A DNA stretch of 64,000 nt, from assembly GCA_041485285.1 (NCBI GenBank), contig JBGPJF010000007.1, positions 1 to 64,000 of the forward strand, in the 5' to 3' direction. Positions 1-6,754 of the stretch are shown one piece after another. Within the stretch, counting starts at the first letter, position 1; each line of letters opens with the position of its first letter. A program made the translations under genes and the position numbers. The notes beneath the pieces are model-generated. The model saw nothing but the letters and a program-made list of their open reading frames with translations. It made no database searches and was not told the DNA's origin. The stretch is from DATEUP01 sp041485285. GTDB lineage: Archaea > Thermoplasmatota > DTKX01 > DATEUP01.

Positions 1-264
1 CCACGACCCGGTCGTGCACCGGGCCGACGAGCAGGACGCCAAAATGCTGAAGGCGATCCAGCTCGGCGCTCAATGGGGGGACCGCATCCCGATTGGCGTC
101 TTCTACGAGAACTCGCTCATCCCGACGTACGAAGAGCGCATTGCCGCGCGCAACCCCTCGTACCGCGATTCGCCCCCGTCGAAGGAGCGCATTGCGGGCG
201 CAGACGGCCGGACGGCGGTCTCGTTCGACGAGATGCTGAAGCCGTTGCGCGTCTAGGGCGCGCC
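1..264. repeat. Direct repeat copy 1 (264 bp, partner 4874-5137)
   Basis: Positions 1-264 match 4874-5137 with four substitutions by eye (near 124, 127, 173 and 208). The match stops at 264/5137. The left limit is unknown because the window starts inside the repeat. The last eight bases of this copy, after the shared stop codon, correspond in copy 2 to the final codons of the convergent meaB gene, so copy 2 looks like the native junction. Confidence 0.9.
2..256 (+). CDS. 2-oxoacid:ferredoxin oxidoreductase beta subunit, C-terminal part (5' end outside window)
   Basis: This is the last 84 codons of a gene that begins before the window. The protein shows WGDRIPIGVFY and PTYEERIA, which I recognise as the C-terminal signature of KorB/PorB-type beta subunits, the TPP-binding subunit that oxidatively decarboxylates 2-oxoacids and reduces ferredoxin. 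The TPP-binding part is not visible. The segment recurs almost unchanged at 4874-5137, with four mismatches, one of them non-synonymous (Ser here, Trp there in YRDxPPSK). The gene is followed by 195 bp without a convincing gene and then the toxin-like island, whereas the second copy abuts meaB. Family assignment is fairly sure; which substrate is used cannot be told. Confidence 0.72.
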   Translation, partial: HDPVVHRADEQDAKMLKAIQLGAQWGDRIPIGVFYENSLIPTYEERIAARNPSYRDSPPSKERIAGADGRTAVSFDEMLKPLRV

Positions 265-451
265 GGGCAGAACCCCAAGTGCTCTTTCGCGGCCACTTCT
301 CGGGAAGCGCCACTCACTCGCTGACCGGGCGCCGCGGGGCGGACACCTAACCCCCTTCCCCAGCGAGTCTCGGTCGCAGATCGAATGAGGCTCAACGAGG
401 GGCGTCCGGGCCCCCGGCGGCCGAACGGAATTCGACCGGGCGCGGGACGCC

Positions 452-1222
452 ATGGGACGGCTGGATCCGGTCGAACTTGAAGAGTTCGAGAACGTGCCGG
501 GGCTGCGCCTGGGCGCCGAGGTGCAGGAGGCCTCCTCCGAGGTACTGGAGCGCCGGATCAGCAAGCCGCTCTTGGAGGAGCTCAAGGCGTCAGGGCGGGA
601 GTCGGCCGGCGTCCGGACGATCCGGCTCCTCGAGAAGGACGACCCCATGGGCCTGCTCCGGTTTGACGATGAAACAGGCGCATGGGAGGTCGCAGAGGGG
701 AAGGGGGAAGCCTTCGATGAGGTGGTTCGAGCCCATGAGAGGCTCACGGACGATCAGCTTAAGGCGGCGATGGAGGCAACGAGAAACCACCCGGAGTTCT
801 GGAGCGGCGGGAGAGCCACCCGCTTCTCCGGCGATGAGTTGCCTCGGTTCGGCAAGCTTTTCTCGGACATGCGAGATTTTGGCATCGCCGACCGGGGGGA
901 TGTGTCAATCATCGGGGAAACGAAAGGCGGAAACGGCCCCGGCTTACCCGACACTCCCTCGAGGATCGATCTCTTCAAGAGCGACCTGCAGAGGCTTGAA
1001 TTCAAGACACACACGTTTGAAACCCCCAAGTCGGATTATGGGACCATGTGGGGGTTCAACCATGGATGGGATGTCGAGCAAATGGATCTTGGAAGGCCCG
1101 TCGTAGACATTGGGCCGAACCGGTGGTCAGGGACACACCCCACTCCCTCCGGGGCATTCTACGTGCCGGAGTTGGACGACTCTGAAGGGTACGCCTTGTT
1201 CTACAAGTATTGGAGGCCCTGA
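452..1222 (+). CDS. Polymorphic-toxin-like protein 1
   Basis: A 256-residue protein without signal peptide or membrane helix. It is clearly paralogous to the protein at 2518-3357. Shared blocks are RLLEKDDPxGLL with DETGAWEVAEGKG (residues 59-85), AMEAT followed by PEFWxGGR (106-121), and a C-terminal block W-x3-Q-x3-G-[RI]-P-[VI]-[VI]-D-I-G followed by an aromatic-rich end (206-256). That C-terminal block resembles, from memory, the tips of bacterial RHS/polymorphic toxins; I cannot name the family. The last codons, Y-W-R-P-stop, contain the GGAGG ribosome site of the next gene, so the two are translationally linked. The ATG at 452 is the only standard start after the in-frame stop at 386. 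Toxin activity is inference from architecture and neighbours. Confidence 0.6.
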   Translation: MGRLDPVELEEFENVPGLRLGAEVQEASSEVLERRISKPLLEELKASGRESAGVRTIRLLEKDDPMGLLRFDDETGAWEVAEGKGEAFDEVVRAHERLTDDQLKAAMEATRNHPEFWSGGRATRFSGDELPRFGKLFSDMRDFGIADRGDVSIIGETKGGNGPGLPDTPSRIDLFKSDLQRLEFKTHTFETPKSDYGTMWGFNHGWDVEQMDLGRPVVDIGPNRWSGTHPTPSGAFYVPELDDSEGYALFYKYWRP

Positions 1223-1224
1223 CC

Positions 1225-1680
1225 GTGACCTTCAAGATCGAAAAGAGGGGATCGTTCTATTGGGCGTACATCGGTTTTGACCGCTCGACGGGGAAGCCGG
1301 CTACACTTGGACCAATGGACTATGACGCATTGTTCGATGCCCTGATGGCAAGGGGGTACCGTAGTACGGAAGTGATGGAGGTTTTCATAGATGCGGATCC
1401 ATCCTTGGGAAAAACGTCCACGGACTTCGCGATCAAGCGGCTTGCGGCTACGGGCCGAGAACTCAAGATCTCCCCGGACGGGTCGCTCTTACGAGCACGC
1501 CTCATGGACTCAGCGAGATCGGACCCGGCGTGGGAGACCCCCCATGCGATGTCTCCGTTGGAGCTGTACGACGCGCTTCGGGCTCAGGGCCTTCATCCAG
1601 TGGACGTCCAAAATGCGTTGCGCGAGTTCGAGCCAAACCTTTTGGAGAGCCTCAAGAAACGGCCGAAACGGGGAAGATAA
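1225..1680 (+). CDS. Putative immunity protein 1 (two copies of the island repeat domain)
   Basis: Small soluble protein of about 151 residues, made of two tandem copies of a ~60-residue domain that occurs seven times in this island. Each copy runs beta-strand-like I-x4-G-x2-Y-x-A, a loop often holding W-E-x-P, a helix like LFDALMARGY, then a segment like P-x-D-V-x-x-A-L-x-x-x-x-P. The GTG at 1225 is chosen because GGAGG lies eight bases upstream, inside the last codons of toxin 1; a TTG at 1210 is the alternative. The position directly after the toxin, the small size and the duplication suggest an immunity protein. No known family is recognised. Confidence 0.6.
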   Translation: MTFKIEKRGSFYWAYIGFDRSTGKPATLGPMDYDALFDALMARGYRSTEVMEVFIDADPSLGKTSTDFAIKRLAATGRELKISPDGSLLRARLMDSARSDPAWETPHAMSPLELYDALRAQGLHPVDVQNALREFEPNLLESLKKRPKRGR

Positions 1681-1699
1681 ACAGGAAAGAAGGCTGGAA

Positions 1700-1744
1700 T
1701 GGTTCTCCGGGTACCCCCTCCTGTATGCTTATTGGAGGCCTTGA
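1700..1744 (+). pseudogene. Orphan toxin C-terminal tail
   Basis: Between immunity genes 1 and 2 one frame reads WFSGYPLLYAYWRP and then stops, matching the end of toxin 1 (GYALFYKYWRP-stop). No toxin body precedes it; the upstream part of this frame overlaps immunity gene 1 and looks like noise. The GGAGG in the tail again serves the next gene. This is best read as the remnant of a deleted or displaced toxin cassette. It is short, so chance similarity is possible but unlikely given the identical last four codons and stop context. Confidence 0.5.
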
Positions 1745-1746
1745 AC

Positions 1747-2223
1747 ATGCAACTTGAGATCGTGCCGGTCGGCGACCAATACGTTGCGCGCTTGTACAAA
1801 ACGCTCAAGGGCTCAGGCTACGACACATTCGGCCCGGCAGATGCCAAGACACTCTTTGAGATGCTCAGGGGGCGCGGTTTGGATCCCATGTTCATTGCGG
1901 AAGAACTCGCCGCGGCAGTCCCGACCGCCGGAGCGGGAGATGCGAGTTCCGAGGCACACGTGCACCCTGATCCCGAACCAACTATCACCGTCACGCGGGA
2001 AGGGGACAAATTCCGTGCTCGCGTTGAGATTCCCGGCGATCCTAAGGGCTCGTGGGAGGCGCCCGCCGCGGTGCTGCCAACGGAACTCTTTGATGAGTTA
2101 GTTTCCAAGGGGTTGGATCCGACCGGCGTTTGGGCAGCCTTCCGAAAATTCGACATTGATATGGCGAGGGACGTTGAGAGGCGATGGGATGCGCGGCGGG
2201 AACGCCGGGACAGATCGGCATAA
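1747..2223 (+). CDS. Putative immunity protein 2 (two copies of the island repeat domain)
   Basis: About 158 residues. The N-terminal copy (1-60) is the most divergent, with LFEMLRGRGLDP; a linker rich in Glu, His and Pro follows; the C-terminal copy (about 78-137) has GSWEAP, ELFDELVSKGLDP and VWAAFRKFD. A basic tail with many Arg ends the protein. The ATG at 1747 has GGAGG nine bases upstream, supplied by the orphan toxin tail. The gene is therefore organised exactly like immunity gene 1 behind a toxin stop codon, although its own toxin is missing. Function is inferred from context only. Confidence 0.6.
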   Translation: MQLEIVPVGDQYVARLYKTLKGSGYDTFGPADAKTLFEMLRGRGLDPMFIAEELAAAVPTAGAGDASSEAHVHPDPEPTITVTREGDKFRARVEIPGDPKGSWEAPAAVLPTELFDELVSKGLDPTGVWAAFRKFDIDMARDVERRWDARRERRDRSA

Positions 2224-2239
2224 ACTGGAGGCCGTAGTC

Positions 2240-2473
2240 ATGGGAATCAAGATCTCTCGTGATGGCAGTAATTACCGCGCGACCATTTCTCCGCCCGACA
2301 GCGAAGTTTGCGAATGGGAGTCGCCCCCAGCAGGCTCCGCGGAGGAGCTAGTATCGCTGCTGGTGGCGCGCGGGTGTCACCCGGTGGATGTTTGGGATGC
2401 GCTCGCGGAATTTGACCCCAAACTGGGTACCAAAGAAGCGCGGGCTCGGCGCGAAAGACTTCGCCGCGAGTAG
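2240..2473 (+). CDS. Putative immunity protein 3 (single island repeat domain)
   Basis: A 77-residue protein consisting of one copy of the island domain: I-S-R-D-G-S-N-Y-R-A, CEWESP, LVSLLVARGCHP, VDVWDALAEFDP, followed by an Arg/Lys-rich tail. It is the minimal form and so defines the domain borders. GGAGG lies ten bases before the ATG and the gene is 16 nt behind immunity gene 2, so they are probably cotranscribed. No toxin lies directly upstream, which fits an accumulating bank of immunity genes. No known family recognised. Confidence 0.58.
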   Translation: MGIKISRDGSNYRATISPPDSEVCEWESPPAGSAEELVSLLVARGCHPVDVWDALAEFDPKLGTKEARARRERLRRE

Positions 2474-2517
2474 GTCGTGGGGCACCGCTCAACCACAATG
2501 CGAGGGTTGGCGATTAC

Positions 2518-3357
2518 ATGGCCCCCGCAGCCCGATGTGGATCTGCAAGCCGCGCCGAGGCGCGTCCTCGGCCGCTGCGCGCCTTGCCCCGTGGGGCGTC
2601 GGCCGTCTTGGCGATCCTGCTGCTGGTCGCCCCCGCGCTGGAGGCAGGGACCGCCCATCCGGCCCCCGCTTTTGACGCCGCCCCCGGGCTGCGCAGTGGG
2701 ACCGAATTCCGGCAGGCCGCGCTGGAGACCACGGGGCGGCCGATCGGGCAGTCGATCCAGGTGCGCTTGGAGGCGTCCAGGTCGGAGGCCGCAGGAGTCC
2801 GGCTCATCAGGCTGCTCGAGAAGGACGACCCCCTCGGGCTGCTCGATGTCGACGAGGAGACGGGCGCGTGGGAGGTGGCGGAGGGGAAGGGCGACACGTT
2901 CGACGGAGTGTTCCGCGAGAGCCAACGGCTCACGGATCAGCAGCTATCCGACGCGATGGAAGCCACAAAGGACTACCCCGAGTTCTGGCAGGGCGGGAGG
3001 CCCCTCCGATTTTCCCCCGCGGAACTGCCGCGCGCGGCACAGGCTTATGCAGACATGCGAGGCTTCGGAATCCCGGATGGCGGCGACGTCGCCGTAATCG
3101 GCGAGACCTCCGCGCGCGTCGAGAATATCGCTAGTGTTCTCGACAGGAATGGCTTTTCGGTAAGGACCTTTACATCCGACGAGGCATTTGAAGTGGCGAA
3201 GGCGAAAAACGAGATGTGGATTCGGGAGCAAATGGCCGCGGGAATCCCCATTATTGACATAGGGCTGGATCCCTTCCGTGTGAGCCGTGGCCCATTTTAC
3301 GCTTTGGAGGACCGTTGGACCACAGGCTATTGGAACCGAATCCCCTATGAGTGGTGA
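2518..3357 (+). CDS. Polymorphic-toxin-like protein 2, with N-terminal membrane or signal segment
   Basis: A 279-residue paralog of the protein at 452-1222. It adds a ~55-residue N-terminus with Arg-rich start and a hydrophobic stretch ending in Ala (about residues 27-42), which could be a signal peptide or anchor. The middle shares RLLEKDDPLGLL, DEETGAWEVAEGKG, AMEATKDYPEFWQGGRP and DMRGFGIPDGGDV with the first paralog. The C-terminus has MWIREQMAAGIPIIDIG then a Phe-Tyr-rich end. The first copy lacks the export segment, so only this one looks secreted. It is followed after five bases by immunity gene 4. Whether it is an exported toxin or a secreted enzyme cannot be decided from sequence. 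Confidence 0.6.
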   Translation: MAPAARCGSASRAEARPRPLRALPRGASAVLAILLLVAPALEAGTAHPAPAFDAAPGLRSGTEFRQAALETTGRPIGQSIQVRLEASRSEAAGVRLIRLLEKDDPLGLLDVDEETGAWEVAEGKGDTFDGVFRESQRLTDQQLSDAMEATKDYPEFWQGGRPLRFSPAELPRAAQAYADMRGFGIPDGGDVAVIGETSARVENIASVLDRNGFSVRTFTSDEAFEVAKAKNEMWIREQMAAGIPIIDIGLDPFRVSRGPFYALEDRWTTGYWNRIPYEW

Positions 3358-3362
3358 CTATC

Positions 3363-3812
3363 ATGCGCGGGTATAGACCACCTCGGTTGGCGATTAAGGC
3401 GCAGGGGGGGTTGTACATCGGCACCCTGACTGCATCTAGCGGGCAAGTCGCTTGGGAGTCGCCAGCACCAATGGATTTCGATGCCCTGTTCTTTGCTCTC
3501 AGAGCCGCGGGGGGCTCACACATCGATATCCTCGAAGCCTTCGTCGAGGCCGATCCGAGCGTTGCTTCACGGAAGCCCGGCGCGAGTTCCGAGTCTGCAG
3601 AAATTCGGCCTGCTGGCATTGTGATCAGGAAGGTGGGCACCCTCTATTCGGCGTCGGTATCGCCGGGGGATACGCCCGACAAACGGCCGATCGTCATGGA
3701 GCCCTTGGATCGGCCGGGGCTGGTGAGTGCACTGATGGCCCGTGGCTACAGCCCCATCGACATATGGAACGCGCTCCGGGCCTGCGACCCCTCGGTTGTC
3801 CGTGGCTGGTGA
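3363..3812 (+). CDS. Putative immunity protein 4 (two copies of the island repeat domain)
   Basis: About 149 residues with two domain copies: the first has GLYIGT, VAWESPAP and LFFALRAAGG, the second has GTLYSASV, LVSALMARGYSPIDIWNALRACDP. The ATG at 3363 lies five bases after the stop of toxin 2; an overlapping GTG at 3351 is the alternative start. The pairing of toxin 2 with a two-domain partner repeats the order seen for toxin 1. Sequence identity to the other copies is moderate, as expected if each partner is matched to its own toxin. Confidence 0.6.
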   Translation: MRGYRPPRLAIKAQGGLYIGTLTASSGQVAWESPAPMDFDALFFALRAAGGSHIDILEAFVEADPSVASRKPGASSESAEIRPAGIVIRKVGTLYSASVSPGDTPDKRPIVMEPLDRPGLVSALMARGYSPIDIWNALRACDPSVVRGW

Positions 3813-3887
3813 GCGCCGGCTCCCAGACTCACGCGAATGGGGTCGTGTATGGCGGTTTCCCCCCAGGCGAGCGTTGAGGCGATACCT

Positions 3888-4759
3888 ATGGGGTCATCAC
3901 TTTGCACCGCGATGGTGCTTAAGAACTCCCCGGATGCGGCCGAACTCGTGGCAAGGGGGCTTCACGACCTGGTCCCCGTGATCCGTCGACACTTCGACCC
4001 CGATGGTGACGCAAGCATTTCGACAAGGAAGGGCATTCAAGACGTTCGCATGCCCGACGCCGCCCTTCGCGGGAAGTCCCCCCATTTGCGACATCGGCCC
4101 GCATCCATTTCCGTGCCCCGGACGCGAACCACCATGACGGGCCGGAGCTCGAATTGGCCACCTCCGATAGGTGGGCGCGCGAGCTGCCAGTTCCGCCATG
4201 GATGGGCGCCCAACTCACCGCGCTCCTCTGGTGGGGTGACGACGGGTATTGGAATGGTAGGAACTTCACGACGCGGGGAAGGGAGCGTGCCTATCTCGAC
4301 TTGCATGAGGACATCATCAACGAGATTGGCCCCCTTTGGCTCGCCGACGGGGAAGGGGTGCTCGCGTGGCGGAGGGAGCCGGGTGCACGCCTGCTTTATT
4401 ATCGCCGCCCGCGGGACTTGGCGCAGTCCCTGTGCCTCCTGGAGGGGCTCGAAGGGGAACCCGACGAGATCGCGAGGACCATTCTTTCGATTGCCGATGG
4501 TGACGCTGTAACGAGGCGGCTCGAAGAGAGGCTCCCGAAGGAGGCGGCTCGAGACCGCGCCCTCTTCGGGGCGCCCCTGCGACGGCTTTCGCGGGCTCCC
4601 CACGGCGGCGTCCGGCTCGAGGGCTTCCGCTATGGGGTTGTTGGGGAGGACGAAGAGGAAGGCCGGGGCTTCGGTTCCGCCCGCGGGGCGCTCGTTGACC
4701 TATTGGTCGAGGATGGCGTGGCCCGACGGCCAGTCGGTCATCCCGGTCACCGTGGCTGA
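3888..4759 (+). pseudogene. Unrecognised gene, probably frameshifted
   Basis: One frame reads from ATG 3888 through a plausible helix-rich segment (PDAAELVARGLHDLVPVIRR) to about 4078. From there protein-like sequence continues in the next frame, from ARIHFRAPD to the WMGAQLTALLWWGDDGYW and LWLADGEGVLAWRREPG regions. The switch falls at a run of six C (4078-4083), a common place for an indel. Alternatively a separate gene starts at TTG 4154. No family is recognised; it follows immunity gene 4 and may be another island cargo gene. Where it ends is unclear, because the oxidoreductase-like remnant begins near 4760. Confidence 0.4.
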
Positions 4760-5129
4760 CGGTGTCGCGCAGGAGACGGGGTTCGTGCACGTTGACGTGC
4801 TGCGAGGGGGAAGTTCGACGGTGCGGAAAATCGACGAAGTCGGTCCCCGGCTCTACCGCCTCGATGCGATCGGCCACGACCCGGTCGTGCACCGGGCCGA
4901 CGAGCAGGACGCCAAAATGCTGAAGGCGATCCAGCTCGGCGCTCAATGGGGGGACCGCATCCCGATTGGCGTCTTCTACGAGAACTCGCTCATCCCCACC
5001 TACGAAGAGCGCATTGCCGCGCGCAACCCCTCGTACCGCGATTGGCCCCCGTCGAAGGAGCGCATTGCAGGCGCAGACGGCCGGACGGCGGTCTCGTTCG
5101 ACGAGATGCTGAAGCCGTTGCGCGTCTAG
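4760..5129 (+). pseudogene. 3' fragment of a 2-oxoacid:ferredoxin oxidoreductase beta-subunit gene
   Basis: The frame open from 4632 carries oxidoreductase-like sequence from roughly 4760: QETGFVHVDVL, RLYRLDAIGHDP, then the same end as the gene at the start of the window. Everything encoding the TPP-binding N-terminal domain is missing, so the fragment cannot be a working subunit. Its stop codon overlaps the stop of convergent meaB on the tetranucleotide CTAG. I read it as the displaced native 3' end left when the island was inserted; a failed tandem duplication is the alternative. Confidence 0.6.
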
Positions 5130-5137
5130 GGCGCGCC
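4874..5137. repeat. Direct repeat copy 2 (partner 1-264)
   Basis: Second copy of the 264-bp repeat, about 98.5 percent identical by eye. It ends three codons inside the 3' end of meaB, so the repeat unit spans a convergent gene junction. With copy 1 it brackets 4.6 kb of accessory genes. No integrase gene or inverted terminal repeat was seen inside. Confidence 0.9.
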
Positions 5138-6109
5138 CACGAGGCGGGCAAGTTCGGCGGCGGCGGTCGCCGCGTCCATCGTTCGGGCGGCGACTTGCTC
5201 GACGAGCCTTGCCCCTTTCGTGTCGAGCGCGGCGCGCGCCCGTTCGCGCATCCCTTCGGTGAGCTCCTGCAGGATGACATGGCGGGCGCGCGCCGCTTCC
5301 CCCTCCCGGTGGTGGCCCGAAGCCTTGAGGGCCGCGAAGTGCTCGTCGGCCTTGGCCACCAGTTCGTCCACGCCCTTCCCTTCGGCGGCCACCGCCATCA
5401 GCACGCGCGGGCGCCACCGCTTGTCGAACTTGCCAAGCGCGAGCATCGTCTCGATCTCGCGCCGGATGGCGTCCGCGCCGTCCTTGTCGGCCGTGTTGAC
5501 GACGAAGAGGTCGCCGATTTCGAAGAGGCCGGCCTTGGCCACCTGCACCTCATCGCCCGTCCCCGGCATGGTCACGACCACGACGGTGTGCGCGCACCGG
5601 ATGATGTCGGTCTCCAGCTGGCCGGTGCCGACCGTCTCGATGAGGATGGTGTCGAACCCCATGGCGTCGTAGACGACGGCGGCCTGGTAGGTTGCGGGCG
5701 CGATGCCGCCCATCGAGCCGCGCGAGGCCATCGAGCGGATGACGACGTCGGGGTCGAGCGAGTGGTCGAGCATACGCACGCGGTCGCCGAGGATCGCGCC
5801 CCCGGTGAAGGGCGAGGTCGGGTCTACGGCGATGACCGCGACGCGCCTGCGGCCCTTGCGGTAGGCGCCGATGAGCCCGTTCACGAGCGTGCTCTTGCCT
5901 GAGCCCGGGGGGCCGGTAATGCCGATGATGTGCGCGCGCCCGCTGCGCTTGTACAGTTCACGGTAGGCGAGGAGCGCGCCGGGGTCCCGGTCCTCGAGCA
6001 TCGACAGCAAGCGGGCCGCCGACCGGCGGTCGCCCTGGAGCACCTTCCCAGCCAGGCCTCCCGCGCTCAACCTCGCGCCTCCCACCACCGCGCGAGGGGG
6101 CGCCTTCAC
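5126..6109 (-). CDS. meaB: Methylmalonyl-CoA mutase-associated GTPase MeaB (ArgK family)
   Basis: A 327-residue G3E-type P-loop GTPase that protects and reloads adenosylcobalamin-dependent methylmalonyl-CoA mutase. The Walker A motif GPPGSGKST lies near residues 65-73, followed by VDPTSPFTGGAILGDR and ETVGTGQLETD, typical of MeaB. The nucleotide-specificity motif is NTAD where the family normally has NKAD. It starts at a GTG overlapping the stop of the upstream B12-subunit gene (GTGA), so the two form an operon. Its stop codon overlaps that of the convergent oxidoreductase fragment. The length is normal for the family. Confidence 0.93.
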   Translation of the reverse strand: MKAPPRAVVGGARLSAGGLAGKVLQGDRRSAARLLSMLEDRDPGALLAYRELYKRSGRAHIIGITGPPGSGKSTLVNGLIGAYRKGRRRVAVIAVDPTSPFTGGAILGDRVRMLDHSLDPDVVIRSMASRGSMGGIAPATYQAAVVYDAMGFDTILIETVGTGQLETDIIRCAHTVVVVTMPGTGDEVQVAKAGLFEIGDLFVVNTADKDGADAIRREIETMLALGKFDKRWRPRVLMAVAAEGKGVDELVAKADEHFAALKASGHHREGEAARARHVILQELTEGMRERARAALDTKGARLVEQVAARTMDAATAAAELARLVGAP

Positions 6110-6654
6110 GCCGCGCCCGCGATGCGCCGGACCTCGGTCACAATGGTCTCGGTGGAGGTGCCGGGCCCGAACACGCCGGCGACTCCCATCTTGCGGAGCT
6201 TGTCGGCGTCCTCCGTCGGGATGATCCCCCCCACAAACACGGGGATGTCGGCGGCGCCGGCCTTCTTCAGCAATTCGAGTGTGCGGGGCACGAGGTGCAT
6301 GTGCGCCCCCGAGAGGATGGAGAGGCCGATGGCGTCGGCGTCTTCGTCAAGCGCCGTTTGGACGACCTGCTCGGGGGTGACCTTGAGGCCCGTGTAGATG
6401 ACTTCCATCCCGGCGTCGCGCAGCGCGCGGGCGACCACCTTGGCCCCCCGGTCATGGCCGTCCAGGCCAGGCTTGGCAACCACGACGCGAACCGGCCCGG
6501 TCTTGGTCCGTTTGGGGGCGGCTTTCGAGGGCTTTGCGCCTGCGCTGGCCTTGGGTTTGGACGGCGCGCGCTTGGCCACGGATGCCCTCGGCTTCAAAAC
6601 GCCCCTCTCGGTAGAAAACCGTTTGCGGCTTGGAGGCGCCCTGCACGCGTCCAC
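6106..6654 (-). CDS. mcmA2: Methylmalonyl-CoA mutase, B12-binding (C-terminal) subunit
   Basis: Residues from about 55 form the cobalamin-binding Rossmann domain: KPGLDGHDRGA contains the DxHxxG motif whose His replaces the lower axial ligand of B12, then SILSGAHMH and VGGIIP. In archaea this domain is often a separate subunit that works with the catalytic large subunit, which is not in this window. The first ~55 residues are Lys/Ala/Pro-rich. The start is uncertain: GTG 6654 gives a short leader from the TATA-like CTATTTAG at 6694-6701, while TTG 6597 has a GAGAGGGG ribosome site. It is coupled to meaB by a 4-nt overlap. Confidence 0.88.
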   Translation of the reverse strand: MDACRAPPSRKRFSTERGVLKPRASVAKRAPSKPKASAGAKPSKAAPKRTKTGPVRVVVAKPGLDGHDRGAKVVARALRDAGMEVIYTGLKVTPEQVVQTALDEDADAIGLSILSGAHMHLVPRTLELLKKAGAADIPVFVGGIIPTEDADKLRKMGVAGVFGPGTSTETIVTEVRRIAGAA

Positions 6655-6693
6655 GGCGAACCGTTCGGGTCTTGCGCGGTCGGGTCGAAATCG

Positions 6694-6701
6694 CTAAATA
6701 G
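6694..6701. promoter_or_regulatory. TATA-like box between the mutase subunit and FG-GAP genes
   Basis: The sequence CTAAATAG is nearly symmetric and could serve both directions. The same CTAAATA stands 54 nt before the ATG of the second FG-GAP paralog (10184-10190). It lies about 40 nt before GTG 6654 on the minus strand. Confidence 0.5.
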
Positions 6702-6754
6702 CCACCCCAGCAACCCCGGGCGCTTGGCCAGCTTCTCGGGCCAGCGGGGGAGTT

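Noticed and set aside
4317..5417. 366-residue minus-strand frame over the repeat and meaB end
   Set aside because: Overlaps meaB on the same strand in another frame and crosses the repeat; composition is shadow-like.
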